The position numbers were made by a program, and so were the translations under genes. A model generated the notes under the pieces. It was given only the letters and a program-made list of their open reading frames with translations. It was not told the origin of the DNA and ran no database searches. From Bin80 sp965208025 (GTDB taxonomy: Bacteria > Bacteroidota > Rhodothermia > Rhodothermales > Bin80): a DNA stretch of 64,000 nt. Positions 28,251 through 39,500 of this stretch are shown in pieces (the stretch's first letter is position 1; each line of letters begins with the position of its first letter). Location of the stretch: assembly GCA_965208025.1 (NCBI GenBank), contig OZ242302.1:3681183-3745182 (forward strand). The letters are read 5' to 3'.

Positions 28251-30100
28251 TTTTCATTATTGCACTTATTGAAGACAGTTTTTTTCGCGCAAGGACATGA
28301 TGTTGAGGTTCGATTCCAGATTTACCCCTTCGCGCTACCAGACTTCAGTTTGATCCCCGCCAATTCAAAGGCCCGTTTTTGTATTGCGTTTTCATCTGCA
28401 ACGTAGGTCACCACGGGTGCCTCATCGCCAACAATCCGAAGCTTGCCCTGAATCCGACTGAGTCCACGGAGTTCGTTCAATAGATTCTCAAAGTTCATGA
28501 TCTGTTCTCCATTCTGATTCCGCTTGGTGTGCGCCCTCTCTTTCGCCTGTTTCGTTCGTTGCGCCTCTTTCCCCTCTGGATTATCCTCCCGAAACAGGAT
28601 TGGGGCTAAGACCTTGCGGAGGTGATACTCCACATAGTAGGACAACATACTCAAAAACACATGGCAGGTCACTTGATCCTTCGTCTGGTGATAAACCTGA
28701 TCAATCTTCAACGAAATTTGTTTGAACGATCGGAACGCCTGCTCCACCGCAGATAAACGCTTAAAGTCCGAGATCACTTCCTCATCGGCAGGCTTCTCTT
28801 TCAGACTCGTCCGAATCGCATAAACGCCATCCAAGCGCTCTGCATTCTGAATCGCCTTCTGATCTCGGGCATATTGGAAGTGTCCTTCTGTGACCTCATA
28901 TGTGAAAAACTTTCTCGTCTTCTGCCTCTCAAATACCTTTCCTACCCGTACCCCAATCTCTGACGCTTGTGTGAGCGGGTTCCTCTTGCGCCAAGTTGCC
29001 CTGATGATCTTTTCCAACCCTTCCTCTGTTTTGACCAGACGCTCTTCTCGCCGAATCTGCTTCTTGTCTTTCTGGATCGCATTTTTGCATAGAATCAGAC
29101 GATCATTGGGATAATGCTCGGACTCTTTCTGCATGATATTTTGCTGATCTAGTAAACTCATCTCAGTCTCCTTGGCTGCTTCCACCACTTTGCGGAGACT
29201 GTCCTTGCGCATGGCTGTAATCCAGTCCAGACCTGCGGGGAGTAGCTCTTCCCGAATCCCTTTCTGCGTTAACACCCCGCGATCTCCCACCAGAACTACA
29301 TGCTTAAGACCAAAGGTGTCACGGAGCTTTGAGACCTGCGTAGCAAGAATTTTGTAATCCGCGGTATTCCCTTTGAATACATCCACCGCGATGGGACAGC
29401 CATCTTGGTCCGTCAAGAGACCAATCAGGATCTGCTTCTTATCCCGACCGTATCCAAACTCTGCAAGTTCGTTCTTTATCCCCTCTACATAACTGCCAGT
29501 TAGATGGTAGAGTACCTTGGATCCCTCATGAAGATGTTTCTTCGCCAACCGGCATTCAATGGCGGTCTTTTGCTTGATCAACCAGTCCATGGACTCATAC
29601 AGATCCTCGGCATCCACTCGCTTGATGTCCAGTTCTTCATTGAGCGTGGAGGAGACAGAGTTAACATGCTGTAAGGTACCAGCCTCCTGGTTCAGAACGT
29701 GGGACGAAATCATACCGAGAACGAGTCTGCGGTTGCGGGAATTCTTGCTGTGAAGTAAGGCGTGGACGTTCAGCTTTTGAGCCATGCCCAAGACCAGCGC
29801 GACATGACCGTGGGCTCTGGATTCCAGCCGCTCAAAGAGGTCATGGGTGGACTTGATGATGCTGGCACCACGGAGAAGTTCGCGGATCTGCAAGATAAGG
29901 GTTATGGGCAGATCGTTAATATTGAGAATGGTGAATTTGACGGATTTGCCTTCAATCCATCGGGACTCGCGAATGAGCCAAGTGGGTTTGGAATTTCGGT
30001 TGGGAATACGTTCAACATACATGGGCAGGAAAAAAAGAGAATAATTGATTAACTGAACTTGTACAATAAAACTTTCCTGAGATATTCTCAATAATGAAAA
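28251..30100 (-). mobile_element. Insertion sequence of the IS1634 family (IS4 group)
   Basis: The element contains one transposase gene. TTTTCATTATTG at 28251-28262 is repeated in inverse form (CAATAATGAAAA) at 30089-30100, giving plausible 12-bp terminal inverted repeats and a total length of about 1.85 kb, right for the family. Target duplications in this family can be long and were not identified. Its ends are therefore tentative; the transposase identity is not. Confidence 0.6.
28322..30022 (-). CDS. IS1634-family DDE transposase
   Basis: The 566-residue product begins MYVERIPNRNSKPTWLIRES, the usual N terminus of IS1634 transposases, so the ATG at 30022 is chosen over the upstream ATG at 30091, which would run into the terminal repeat. 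DDE-type core segments are LIGLLTDQDGCPIAVDVFKG, VVLVGDRGVLT and the late Glu region LSAVEQAFRSFKQISLKIDQ with VYHQTKDQVTCHVFLSML. The frame is intact from end to end, so the copy may still be active. Confidence 0.92.
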   Translation of the reverse strand: MYVERIPNRNSKPTWLIRESRWIEGKSVKFTILNINDLPITLILQIRELLRGASIIKSTHDLFERLESRAHGHVALVLGMAQKLNVHALLHSKNSRNRRLVLGMISSHVLNQEAGTLQHVNSVSSTLNEELDIKRVDAEDLYESMDWLIKQKTAIECRLAKKHLHEGSKVLYHLTGSYVEGIKNELAEFGYGRDKKQILIGLLTDQDGCPIAVDVFKGNTADYKILATQVSKLRDTFGLKHVVLVGDRGVLTQKGIREELLPAGLDWITAMRKDSLRKVVEAAKETEMSLLDQQNIMQKESEHYPNDRLILCKNAIQKDKKQIRREERLVKTEEGLEKIIRATWRKRNPLTQASEIGVRVGKVFERQKTRKFFTYEVTEGHFQYARDQKAIQNAERLDGVYAIRTSLKEKPADEEVISDFKRLSAVEQAFRSFKQISLKIDQVYHQTKDQVTCHVFLSMLSYYVEYHLRKVLAPILFREDNPEGKEAQRTKQAKERAHTKRNQNGEQIMNFENLLNELRGLSRIQGKLRIVGDEAPVVTYVADENAIQKRAFELAGIKLKSGSAKG

Positions 30101-30473
30101 TGATATAGAAATACTAGGTAAAGTGAGAATAGCAAGACCGTATAATCGGAACTTAAAATTCCGATATTTTTAGCGGCAAGTGTAATATTTAGCGGATAAA
30201 CCAGAGAAATGAACGAAACGTACTGAGCGCCTGAACCTGGAGCAATGTGGCGGCATGCAACGTCTTGGTAAAATGCGACTTAGTTTGGAAATATAGGAGG
30301 GAACTTCAATCATTTTGATTGCATTTTGATGAGTAGAAGGTGCTTTCATTGTCCCTTTCTAAAATTGGGTTCAAAACGACCAATACGTACAAAGCATGTG
30401 GAACTCAACCCGATGATGCCAACCGTGAAGATTCTGAACCTTAACCCGACAGTCAGTTCTCGCTACAGTGATT
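30101..30473. other. Intergenic, no gene recognised
   Basis: Sequence between the insertion element and the two-domain VOC gene, with no recognisable gene. TTAGCGG occurs twice (near 30170 and 30191), of unknown meaning. Confidence 0.45.
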
Positions 30474-31253
30474 CTATTCAGACGGTAACGGGAGCCATGT
30501 GGCGAAACTAAGCGGGACACCAGATGGATCAAGAATATACAGCAAGCGACCAACCCCATCCAAGTCAAATGAAGGTGCAAGAATGGTTGCGCCTAAGTCA
30601 GAAGCTTTAGCTTGAACAGCATCAACATCATCAACTGTGACGATGCAACTCCAGTGGGGAGATGCATTCGGATCCGTGGACTCCATAATTCCCCCAACAT
30701 TGACATCGTCAACGGAAATCATATAGTAGATCCCCTGAGGTGTTGCCAACTCAGAGATGGACCATCCAAACAGTTGACTGTACCAATCTCCGGCTGCAAT
30801 GGGATCATGGGTTTGGAGTTCAAACCACGAAAAGGCACCATGTATCGTAAACGTATCTTGATAACGCGTAATTGATTGTTCGTCTCCCTGATGTGGAGCA
30901 TGGTATTGAATGACGGACAAGTATGCGCCATGCGGATCCAGAAATCCCGCGAAAGATCCTACCATGATGTCATTCAGGGGGACAATCAGATTCAAGTTGT
31001 TTTCCTCGAGTAACTTTTGAATACTTTGTACCGTGACGTAGTAGCTCCAACAGGGGGGGGTATCCGGTGGGCATGCCATCAGCCCAGCCAAATGCTTTGA
31101 ATCGTTACAAAGCATAGTGTACATGCCGTCAGGCATTGGCATCTCGGAGGTTGACAGTCCAAGAAGCTGAGTATAAAAATTAAGTGCTGAGGGTACATCG
31201 TTGGCAAGGTATTCCTGCCAACTGAATGCACCGTGGGATTGGAATGGGTTCAT
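30474..31253 (-). CDS. Two-domain VOC family protein
   Basis: The 259-residue product carries two tandem glyoxalase-fold domains, each starting HGAFSW (SHGAFSWQEYLANDVPSALN near residue 7; IHGAFSWFELQTHDPIAAGD near 138) and ending in a strand with a Glu/Asp-Pro motif (FLDPHGAYLSVIQ; ILDPSGVPLSFATW). This resembles the CFP-30/hydroxylase-type VOC proteins. The ATG at 31253 is used, because the 39 residues before it are unlike the family. It lies 16 bases behind the DUF2461 gene on the same strand, so the two are probably co-transcribed. Confidence 0.87.
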   Translation of the reverse strand: MNPFQSHGAFSWQEYLANDVPSALNFYTQLLGLSTSEMPMPDGMYTMLCNDSKHLAGLMACPPDTPPCWSYYVTVQSIQKLLEENNLNLIVPLNDIMVGSFAGFLDPHGAYLSVIQYHAPHQGDEQSITRYQDTFTIHGAFSWFELQTHDPIAAGDWYSQLFGWSISELATPQGIYYMISVDDVNVGGIMESTDPNASPHWSCIVTVDDVDAVQAKASDLGATILAPSFDLDGVGRLLYILDPSGVPLSFATWLPLPSE

Positions 31254-31269
31254 CAGGATGAAATATTGA

Positions 31270-31947
31270 TTACCAAGGATGTCCAAGGGTACGGGTAAGA
31301 TAAGCCATATAGCTCGAACCCTGGCGATAAATCTGTGCAAGATGAGACACAAAATCGGATGACACCACACTCTCTTCAGTCAAGGGGCATGAAGCGACAA
31401 AATGTTTGCATCTCAGGTCATCAATCAAAGGATGGTTAGGGTCAAATCCCTTTGGAGCTCGTTTCAGTTTTTCATGTTCGTATGCCTCCGGGTACACCTT
31501 TAAAAAGGAGGGATTTTGCGTAATTTCAACCCATTTTTCTGGATTTTTCACAATCTGTTGTCGAATCAGGAGTAATTCCTTGCTCCCAGGCCCCCAGATG
31601 CCTATCGCAGCGAATATCTCATCAGGTCCTAAATGGAGATAAAATCCTGGTGCATGTGCATCTTTTCCCGCCTCATGGCGGAAGTGGATACCAGCTGATT
31701 CTTTGTACGGTCGCTTATCTTTTGAGAAGCGCACATCACGGTAGATGCGAAATAAGGAGCCTCCAACTTTTGGAATGGCCATAAAGTGGGGGCTAATGGT
31801 ATGTAGGGGATGGGCAAATTGGGTAATAAACCTGAGTAAGGGAGCTTTGACATCCTCTTCGTATTGAGTACGATGGTGGTTAAACCATTCACGATTGTTA
31901 TTGGCACTCAGTTGACGAAAAAAATCAAATAATGCTGGGGGGATCAT
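31270..31947 (-). CDS. DUF2461 family protein
   Basis: The 225-residue product matches DUF2461 (TIGR02453): LFDFFRQLSANNNREWFNHH, then FRIYRDVRFSKDKRPYKES, FYLHLGPDEIFAAIGIWGPG, and RAPKGFDPNHPLIDDLRCKH. Length is normal if translation starts at ATG 31947 (MIPPAL). Its function is not established. It is the upstream partner of the two-domain VOC gene. Confidence 0.9.
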   Translation of the reverse strand: MIPPALFDFFRQLSANNNREWFNHHRTQYEEDVKAPLLRFITQFAHPLHTISPHFMAIPKVGGSLFRIYRDVRFSKDKRPYKESAGIHFRHEAGKDAHAPGFYLHLGPDEIFAAIGIWGPGSKELLLIRQQIVKNPEKWVEITQNPSFLKVYPEAYEHEKLKRAPKGFDPNHPLIDDLRCKHFVASCPLTEESVVSSDFVSHLAQIYRQGSSYMAYLTRTLGHPW

Positions 31948-32643
31948 GGGAACGAAGAAGGATGATATAATTCCGTGAGAGAAGTTCCACATGCAACTAT
32001 TATAGACATGACGGTAAATGGTTCCATTCCACACTGACAAAATCAATCTCAAATTGTTACATCAAACTCGCAAGTGTAAAGATCATTGGATAAGAATAGG
32101 ACGGAGACACAAAGAACAGGAGATGAATGTATCACAGGGAAATCATAAGCGCTACTGATCACTCGTCCAGAATGACAAATCAATGAACTAACCAAAGTCT
32201 GCGGGAAGTTATGTGATAGCAAATTCCTACGGCTACCCATGATGGTTATTAAATCATGCAACGAGATGGTTCACAGGAACCAGAGATGCCAAAAAGAGAT
32301 TCATGAAAAAATCAAAGTGGACTAGTTCAGTATTGAAAATCAAGAGTGCACTTAATGAATCAATGCTGAGGAGCCTCGGTTTTATAATGATATTTTCCTC
32401 TGCAAATCAGATATCTGATCCCCTGAAGGATCCAGTCTATGATTCGTTCGAACTCTTATGGCCGGACAAACGGGGATCCGAGGATGTAATGTCTCCGAGA
32501 GCATGTTCCGGATTTTTAAGTCTCATCAGCGGCTTGGATGGATGGTTTACAATGAGTACGTTGGGGAGAATGCTGATATCGGTTCGTTCATATTCAGAAA
32601 CATGTGGCATGTATACTAACTCCAATTCATTGCATTGTGGAGA
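31948..32643. other. Intergenic, no gene supported
   Basis: About 700 bases between divergent genes. Open frames on both strands (for example 32303-32647 forward and 32437-32784 reverse) lack any family resemblance. TGTGGAGA just before 32644 may serve as the ribosome-binding site of copA. Confidence 0.45.
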
Positions 32644-34974
32644 ATGAGTTCTCAAGTGCCCATGCTTACCCTTCCTGTATCTGGAATGCACTGTGCATCG
32701 TGTGCTGCAGGATTGGAGCATAAATTGAACCAACTTCCTGGAGCTACCCGTGTAAATGTGAATATTGCGACACATGAAGCGCACATTGAAGGGGCATCCT
32801 TGGAAACTGCGGTAGAAGTGATTAAAGAGGCCGGATATGATGTTGTGCGCTCTGAACTTCTGCTGCAGCCCAAGAATGGAACGAAGGGCCTCAGCCAGGA
32901 AAGCATTGATGCTCGTTGCAAAGAATTAGGACATTTGGTCCACGGTCAGCTATTCAGCGATGCGCTGAAGCTATGGTGGATTGCTGGCTCAGTCCAGATG
33001 GGAACTCTTATAGCGGCTTTTCCTGAGTATACCCATCCATCAAATGACCAATCGCAGCCCTCTGGCTGGAAACATGTTCGCTTGATCGTGGCAAGTTTAG
33101 GTGCGGCGATCGTGATGGTTCTATCTATGTTCATCCAGGCCTCCCATGCTGTACTGCTGGCAATCGCAACCCCGGTCGTTTTTTACTGTGGAGCAGAATT
33201 CTTCAAGTCCGCCTGGACCGCTCTCACCCGAGGTGTACTGAATATGTATACACTTATCACGGTTGGGGTGGGAACTGCTTGGTTGTATAGCACGATCGTT
33301 ACAATATTTCCTGTATGGTTTGATTCCAGCGTGTCGGTCTATTTTGAGGCTTCGGCAGTCATTGTCGCATTGGTTCTCGTTGGTCAGTTTCTTGAATCTC
33401 GGGCAATGGCCCAAACGGGATCCGCGATTGAAGCGCTGATTCAGCTCCAAGTACCTATTGCACGTGTCTTGAAAGGATCAAGTGTGGTTGATCTACCCAT
33501 TGAGGCGGTAAAGGTTGGAGATCTGGTTGTGATCAGGCATGGTGATCAGATATCCGTTGACGGAGAGGTAATGCAAGGAAACGGTCTGGTAGATGAAAGT
33601 ATGTTAACCGGGGAGCCTCTACCAGTTGCAAAATCAGTGGGAGATTTTGTGGTGGGAGGCACTTTGAATACCGAAGGTTCTCTCACGATTCGGGTGACTC
33701 ACACTGGAAGTGAAACGGTTTTGCAGCGAATTGTGAAGCTTACTCAGCAAGCCCAGGGTCGCAAAGCACCTATCCAGAAACTCGCTGATAAGGTGTCGGG
33801 GATTTTTGTGCCAGCCGTTCTCATGATTGCGGTCTTGACCTGTCTCACCTGGATTCTGGCTGGATGGGGGTTGGAGCATGCCCTGACCACATTTGTCTCG
33901 GTATTGATCATTGCCTGTCCATGTGCGCTCGGGTTGGCTACTCCAGCTGCGGTTGTCGTTGCGACGGGTGCTGGAGCTCGCAGAGGAATTCTTTTCAAGG
34001 GCGGAGATGCCCTGGAACGAATCAGTAGGATCACACATGTCGTTTTTGACAAGACTGGGACGCTTACCACGGGGAAGCTTGAAGTTGAAGCCATTGAAAC
34101 GATCCCTGATTATTCTTTCTCAAATATATTACAGATGGCCGCTTCTGTGGAAGTTCACTCCCAGCACCCTCTTGCCGAGGCAATTGTAGCCAAGGCGAAA
34201 CGTGAAAACATTAAATTTAGCCCAGTAAAAGAAGTCTCCGTAGTCCCTGGATATGGTATTTGTGGGAAAATCAACCATACTGATGTATGCGTTGGGAGCG
34301 AAAAATTTTTCATGCAAAACGAGATCCCTCTTCCTGCTATGGTATTCCAGAACAGTAGGGTACATGTCGCGATTGATAAGAAGTGGGTGGGGCAAATTAT
34401 GATATCAGATTCGTTGCGAAAGAAGTCTAAAGATGCAGTTGCCCGACTCCATCAACAAGGTCTCCAGATTTCTATGCTCACAGGAGATTCTGAACAGAAC
34501 GCTTACGAAGCGGGATCCGTCCTTGGTATTGATGACATACAAGCTGGAGTAACTCCTGAGGGTAAGCTTAAGTATATTGAATCTCTTGGCTCTGAAGGTT
34601 CCGTTGTAGCCATGGTCGGGGATGGGATTAATGATGCTCCCGCCCTTGCAAAGGCAGATGTGGGAATTGCCATCGGATCTGGTACCCAGATAGCAGTGGA
34701 GGCCGCTGATGTGACTCTGCTACGTGAAGATCTTCGCACACTCGGAGAAACAATCCATGTTGGCAGGAAGGCCATGAGTACGATTCGGCAGAATCTATTT
34801 TTTGCATTTGTGTATAATACACTCAGTATTCCCATAGCAGCTGGCGCACTCTATGGGGTATTCGGGATGCTACTCAATCCCATGTTGGCATCCTTGGCGA
34901 TGACCTTATCAAGTTTGTCCGTAATTCTCAACAGCCTGCGATTGCGCATGGCCTTGAAAATCAAACCTGAGTAG
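32644..34974 (+). CDS. copA: Copper-exporting P1B-type ATPase
   Basis: The 776-residue protein has one N-terminal heavy-metal-associated domain with GMHCASC (Cys17, Cys20), then eight membrane helices. The ion path motif is IACPCALG, the actuator loop has MLTGEPLPV, the phosphorylated Asp is in VVFDKTGTLTTG, and the nucleotide domain shows HSQHPLAEAI and MVGDGINDAPALAKAD. The CPC motif plus HP locus point to Cu(I) export from the cytoplasm. Start at ATG 32644 is favoured over TTG 32635 because TGTGGAGA precedes it. The DUF2231 gene follows after 4 bases, so they form an operon. No copper regulator gene is adjacent. Confidence 0.93.
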   Translation: MSSQVPMLTLPVSGMHCASCAAGLEHKLNQLPGATRVNVNIATHEAHIEGASLETAVEVIKEAGYDVVRSELLLQPKNGTKGLSQESIDARCKELGHLVHGQLFSDALKLWWIAGSVQMGTLIAAFPEYTHPSNDQSQPSGWKHVRLIVASLGAAIVMVLSMFIQASHAVLLAIATPVVFYCGAEFFKSAWTALTRGVLNMYTLITVGVGTAWLYSTIVTIFPVWFDSSVSVYFEASAVIVALVLVGQFLESRAMAQTGSAIEALIQLQVPIARVLKGSSVVDLPIEAVKVGDLVVIRHGDQISVDGEVMQGNGLVDESMLTGEPLPVAKSVGDFVVGGTLNTEGSLTIRVTHTGSETVLQRIVKLTQQAQGRKAPIQKLADKVSGIFVPAVLMIAVLTCLTWILAGWGLEHALTTFVSVLIIACPCALGLATPAAVVVATGAGARRGILFKGGDALERISRITHVVFDKTGTLTTGKLEVEAIETIPDYSFSNILQMAASVEVHSQHPLAEAIVAKAKRENIKFSPVKEVSVVPGYGICGKINHTDVCVGSEKFFMQNEIPLPAMVFQNSRVHVAIDKKWVGQIMISDSLRKKSKDAVARLHQQGLQISMLTGDSEQNAYEAGSVLGIDDIQAGVTPEGKLKYIESLGSEGSVVAMVGDGINDAPALAKADVGIAIGSGTQIAVEAADVTLLREDLRTLGETIHVGRKAMSTIRQNLFFAFVYNTLSIPIAAGALYGVFGMLLNPMLASLAMTLSSLSVILNSLRLRMALKIKPE

Positions 34975-34978
34975 TCAT

Positions 34979-36040
34979 ATGCTTCCTGAGTGGATGCCCA
35001 ATATGCACCCGATGGTGGTGCACTTTCCAATTGCACTGATCCTGACCGCTTTCATTGTAGATCTCGTCGCATTGTCTTTTCGTCGATTTTTGAGTCTCCC
35101 CAAGGTATCCACGATTCTGTACTTTTTAGGGGCACTGGGAACCGTAGCTGCTGTAGTTTCGGGAGAGTCTGCTGTTGAGACCGTGAGTATTTCGGGGCAG
35201 GCGAATTCTATTTTGTCAGACCATGAAAATGTCGCCGAGATCACGATGTGGTTTTTTCTGATTTATGCTGCCATGAGAGTCTTTCTCTGGTGGTTATCAT
35301 TTCGTCTGATCCTCTGGGTACCTCTATCCATCGTAGGTGGGGTTGGACTTCTGCCACTGGTTCAGACCTCTTCGCTTGGGGGGCGTTTGGTCTTTGAACA
35401 AGGAGTTGGGATCACAATGGTTGATTCAATGGCAGCCATCTTGCAGGAAAACGAAAAAGAGTTGGTCAGAATGGGTAGAGTCCCCGAGTTTTCTGGGCTT
35501 GCGGAAGATGGTGGATGGCAGTGGAGTGCAGGCGCTAATGCAGCGAACACATTTAAATCTATTTTTGAGGTAACTCAAGGAGACTTGATTGCCGAAACAA
35601 TACTTGATTCTGCCAAAAATGCTCACTTCGCCATAACCATCAAGCAGTCTCCCTTGATGATTACCTATGGGAGCCCCGTTTCGGACATTGAATTATTGGC
35701 TGAGATAGATCGTTCTAAATTTGTTGGCTCAGTCCGTTTACTTCATCATATACAGGATAGTTTAACCTACCATTACATGGAAATAGAAGGGGCAAGCCTC
35801 CGTCTTGGTGCATTAGTTAGCGGAGTAGAAGAAGTGCAAGATGAAGCGACGCTTTCCGATTCACTGGGAACGGCTCGGTATAGAGTTGTGGCTGATCAGA
35901 CTCATTTCAGGGGTTATGTTAATGGGGAGATGATGGTACATGGACACGGGCGAGTTCCTGATCCCGGGGTAGCTGGAATCATCCTAATGGGATCAGGTAC
36001 GATTACACTTGAAACGATGAACTTAACTGTTCTACGGTAG
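34979..36040 (+). CDS. DUF2231-type membrane protein with C-terminal periplasmic domain
   Basis: The 353-residue product begins MHPMVVHFPIALILTAFIVD, the DUF2231 signature, with four predicted membrane helices to about residue 125. The remaining ~220 residues are soluble and end in a beta-rich part (RGYVNGEMMVHGHGR, then GIILMGSGTITLETMN) resembling a LamG/DUF1080-like jelly roll. DUF2231 proteins are often near metal or cytochrome genes, and here the gene is directly coupled to copA. A role in copper handling at the membrane is plausible but inferred. Confidence 0.78.
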   Translation: MLPEWMPNMHPMVVHFPIALILTAFIVDLVALSFRRFLSLPKVSTILYFLGALGTVAAVVSGESAVETVSISGQANSILSDHENVAEITMWFFLIYAAMRVFLWWLSFRLILWVPLSIVGGVGLLPLVQTSSLGGRLVFEQGVGITMVDSMAAILQENEKELVRMGRVPEFSGLAEDGGWQWSAGANAANTFKSIFEVTQGDLIAETILDSAKNAHFAITIKQSPLMITYGSPVSDIELLAEIDRSKFVGSVRLLHHIQDSLTYHYMEIEGASLRLGALVSGVEEVQDEATLSDSLGTARYRVVADQTHFRGYVNGEMMVHGHGRVPDPGVAGIILMGSGTITLETMNLTVLR

Positions 36041-36552
36041 CTTGATGATTTAGTGATGGTAATTTGATAGGATCATCGTAAGAACACATGTCAACAACTC
36101 TCAAAGCCCAAGCATGATAATTATCTGTTGCTCTGTCGTGAACGATCAGGAATTAAGTCCTAAACAGAAGTAAACGTTGTTCGGAAAAATACGGTCAAAA
36201 AGAGGAACCCGAGTAATGGAAACCTGTTTTAGTTGGATGTCAATTTTGCATTGTGATTATGGCAGACCTGATGGTCGCAAGTTACTCATGGGGGAATTCA
36301 AATTGACTTGACGAAGTCATTTACTGATTGAGAACAGAATTCATGGTTTATTACCTGTAATTTAGCCATATAGCTTTTTATGAATAATGATCAATGCGTC
36401 CCTACTTGACACAAAAGCCATAGTTATTCATTGATTTGTATATTTGACTATATTGATCCTCATAGACCTGCACCATATATTTATGGTCTGAATAAATAAT
36501 GGATTTCACCTCATTTAATGCTCTAACAACATTTAGGCGGAGATCTTCAAAG
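36041..36552. other. Intergenic region upstream of the usher operon
   Basis: About 510 bases without a gene separate the copA operon from the eight-gene usher/ExbBD operon. It is AT-rich and should hold the promoter of that operon. Confidence 0.55.
36439..36446 (+). promoter_or_regulatory. Candidate Bacteroidota-type -7 promoter element
   Basis: TATATTTG fits the TAnnTTTG consensus of Bacteroidota housekeeping promoters and lies about 110 bases before the first gene of the usher operon. A convincing TTTG box at the right distance was not found, so this is tentative. Confidence 0.3.
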
Positions 36553-39500
36553 ATGATGAAGTTTATCTCGTGTATCCTTCTATGGATTGTTCTGACCGTA
36601 GAAGTTTTCGCACAGGATCGTTCTGCGGATTGCCCTGTGAATATTCAAATACAACTTGGCAAATCCGAGGTGGTTGACTGCAAGATGGATCTGGAAGGGT
36701 TCACCTATCAGTGGACGAGTCATGATCCATCTTGGCTCACCTATCTGAGTGATGTGGGGCATGCCTCTCCTCATTTTCATGCGCCCGAAAACGCTGAAAT
36801 CCCTCTGCAACTGTCCTATGAGAGATTGGCTTTTAATGGGGTTGGCGAACTCATGCATCAAACTACCGTGATCATTTCTATACAAGATCAACAGAATTCG
36901 GAATCAACTGGATCAAAAGGTCTGAGATCACGAGAGTTAGAGCAGATAAGGCAACATGGCTTGCCATCTCCGTATCATTTTGGTGACGTAGATTCGCGAC
37001 GAAGACAGTTGGAGCAGATCTCCTCCGATGAACTCATGGTTGACAGAGATGGGATTGAAAGATTGGAGAATGCCAGAAATTTTGTCTCTGATGAGCCCCC
37101 ATTTTTGCGCTGCGAGTCTCAGGTCTCTGCGGAAAGTGGTGAGTTGATTGAAATCCCATGTACTGGATTGCATCCATCTGGGGGACTTTTGTCGTACCGA
37201 GTTGAGTTTGACTGGCCCCCATATAGTGAGACCAAGATCCTTGGTGAGGGAAAATTTTCGTACCTCCTTCGTGCACCAGAGGTAGAGAGTCCTGCATCTG
37301 TCCAGATTCTTGAAGTATTTGCTCAAGTTCCTGGTGATGGACAAGAAATATCCCAGCGGGTGGAACTCCATGTCGTGAATCGCTCGCCACAACTCAAATG
37401 TGAGGATATCACGGTGGAAGAAGGAAATTTGATGGAGATCCCATGCTCAATCACTTCGAGTGAAGTCACCAGAATTCAACTCTTCTCGGATCATGCCCCA
37501 CAGGGTATCCATGACCAGTGGCCTACCATTTCAATTCCAGAGATTCAGAGAGATACGTCGTTCACGGTGACCGTTCGCGTGTTTGGCACCGATAGTGGTT
37601 CGGTGGTCGAAAAGAATTTTAGCGTGAATGTTCAGAATGCCTGGAGCCCGTCCGACTTCGCAGTCTCATGCAATCTGGATCCCTATCCATCCCCTTACAT
37701 AGAGTATGAGGGCGCTGGCCCGGACGAACTGATGATTGCATGCGGTCTGACAGATACTCCAGAGGGGGCGTTGGTATGGTCTCTGTCCGCAGATGGAGGA
37801 ACTACACCATTTGATCCTTTCGATCAGGTCGTTAATCTATTTGAAAATGAACAGACCAATGAATTTGTCTTTGTCGTCATGCTACCCCAAGAAGTTGAAG
37901 AGGACATTGAGTGGCAGTACGGTGTGCTGGTGACTGAAAATGTGGATGGAGGGGAAGGGCTTACCGATCGGGAAGAAGTGAATATTACCATCTTAGAGCG
38001 GCCAGATATTTCAGTTGATTGTGAGGATGTTCAGGTGCGTACAGGTGATCCACCCGTTGAACTTGATTGTTCTCCCTCCCTCAATGCACCGCACAGGGAT
38101 GAGCCGCTGATCTACACATGGGACTGGCAATCCGATCAGGGTTTAGGTTTGTTGTCAGGAGACTTAACCAGTGCTATGCCTATATTCAATGTTCCCGCAG
38201 ATCAAGATCCACCGATCGTTGAGTATGTATATCAGGTCACTGCCTCTGCGGAAAATACTGATCCACCTCAGGATCCCGAAACCCTTACGGTCACGGTTGA
38301 AAAATACTTGGGCGGCCTAGCGCTGGAGTGTATGAGCCCAATTGAGGTTTTTGCAGGGGAGCCTGATTTTTCCGTTGACTGTGCAGTTACGACTCCTGAT
38401 GTGTCCGATATTTCATGGACATGGCAACTCCAGGAGGGCCCAGCAGATCTATTAATTTCTGATGATTCAGGTGCTCCTCCGATTTTTCAGACACCCGATG
38501 TCGTGCAAGACGTTCAGACGTATAAGTACGATATTCAAGTAACCGCCCCATTTTACGACAGTTCTGAAACTGAATCCGTTGAAATCATCGTACGTCCGCG
38601 AAAAATGCTCACCATTGATTGCGAAGATGTGCGGGTTCATACTGGTGATCCACCAGTTGAACTCAATTGCACTCCTACGATTAATCCTCCGAGCCAAGAT
38701 CCTCTACCTGAATTTGTATGGAGTTGGAGTTCGGAGAATGGACTTGATCTCCTTTCAGGTGACTTGACCAGTGCCATGCCAGTGTTTAACGTCCCAGCAG
38801 ATCAGGAATTGCCTACCGTTGAATACACCTATCAAGTTACCGCCTCCGCTGCTCAGGTAGATCCACCCCAGACACCAGAAACACTCATCGTGACGGTTGA
38901 AAAGTATCCGATCTTTTTGGAGTGTCCTGAGGAAGTAGAGTTTACGGTTGGGATGCCTCCACAGCCGATTGAATGTTCTGTGTCCACCACAGAGGGAGTA
39001 GATCTTGAATATGTTTGGCAGTGGACTCCATCCGAACGCCTCTCCGATCCGTCCATTGGAAGTCCACTTTTTGATGTCCCCACACGTCAAATGGCATACT
39101 CCACCAGTTACTCGTACACCGTAATGGTTTCAGCAGTGCGTGGAGTAACCGCCCAAGTGTCGGTAACCGTGATAGTGCTTGATCCCTCGCAGGGATTCGT
39201 GGATCAAGTAGAGGTTACCAGTTCTGAATTGGATTATGGCGTTGCAGGCCCCGATGGAGATGTAACGATGGATCCTGCAACGGAACAACTCTCTGGATTA
39301 GTTTATGAGGTTAGCCAATCACATGCTGGCCGGATGATGATCCGAGCCAGAGACAGTGTAACAGTTTCCATAGAACAACTCCAGACGGCGATTCTGACCA
39401 ATCTAGATTCTAGTAGTGAATTAGAGTTGGTTCCTCGTTTTGCCTACTCTCCTTCCTGCACCATGTTTTCTGCGAATAACCAAGCCAGCCGAATTGTGCA

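Noticed and set aside
32303..32647. A 114-codon frame before copA
   Set aside because: The composition is not protein-like, it would overlap the copA start, and another frame and the other strand are equally open.
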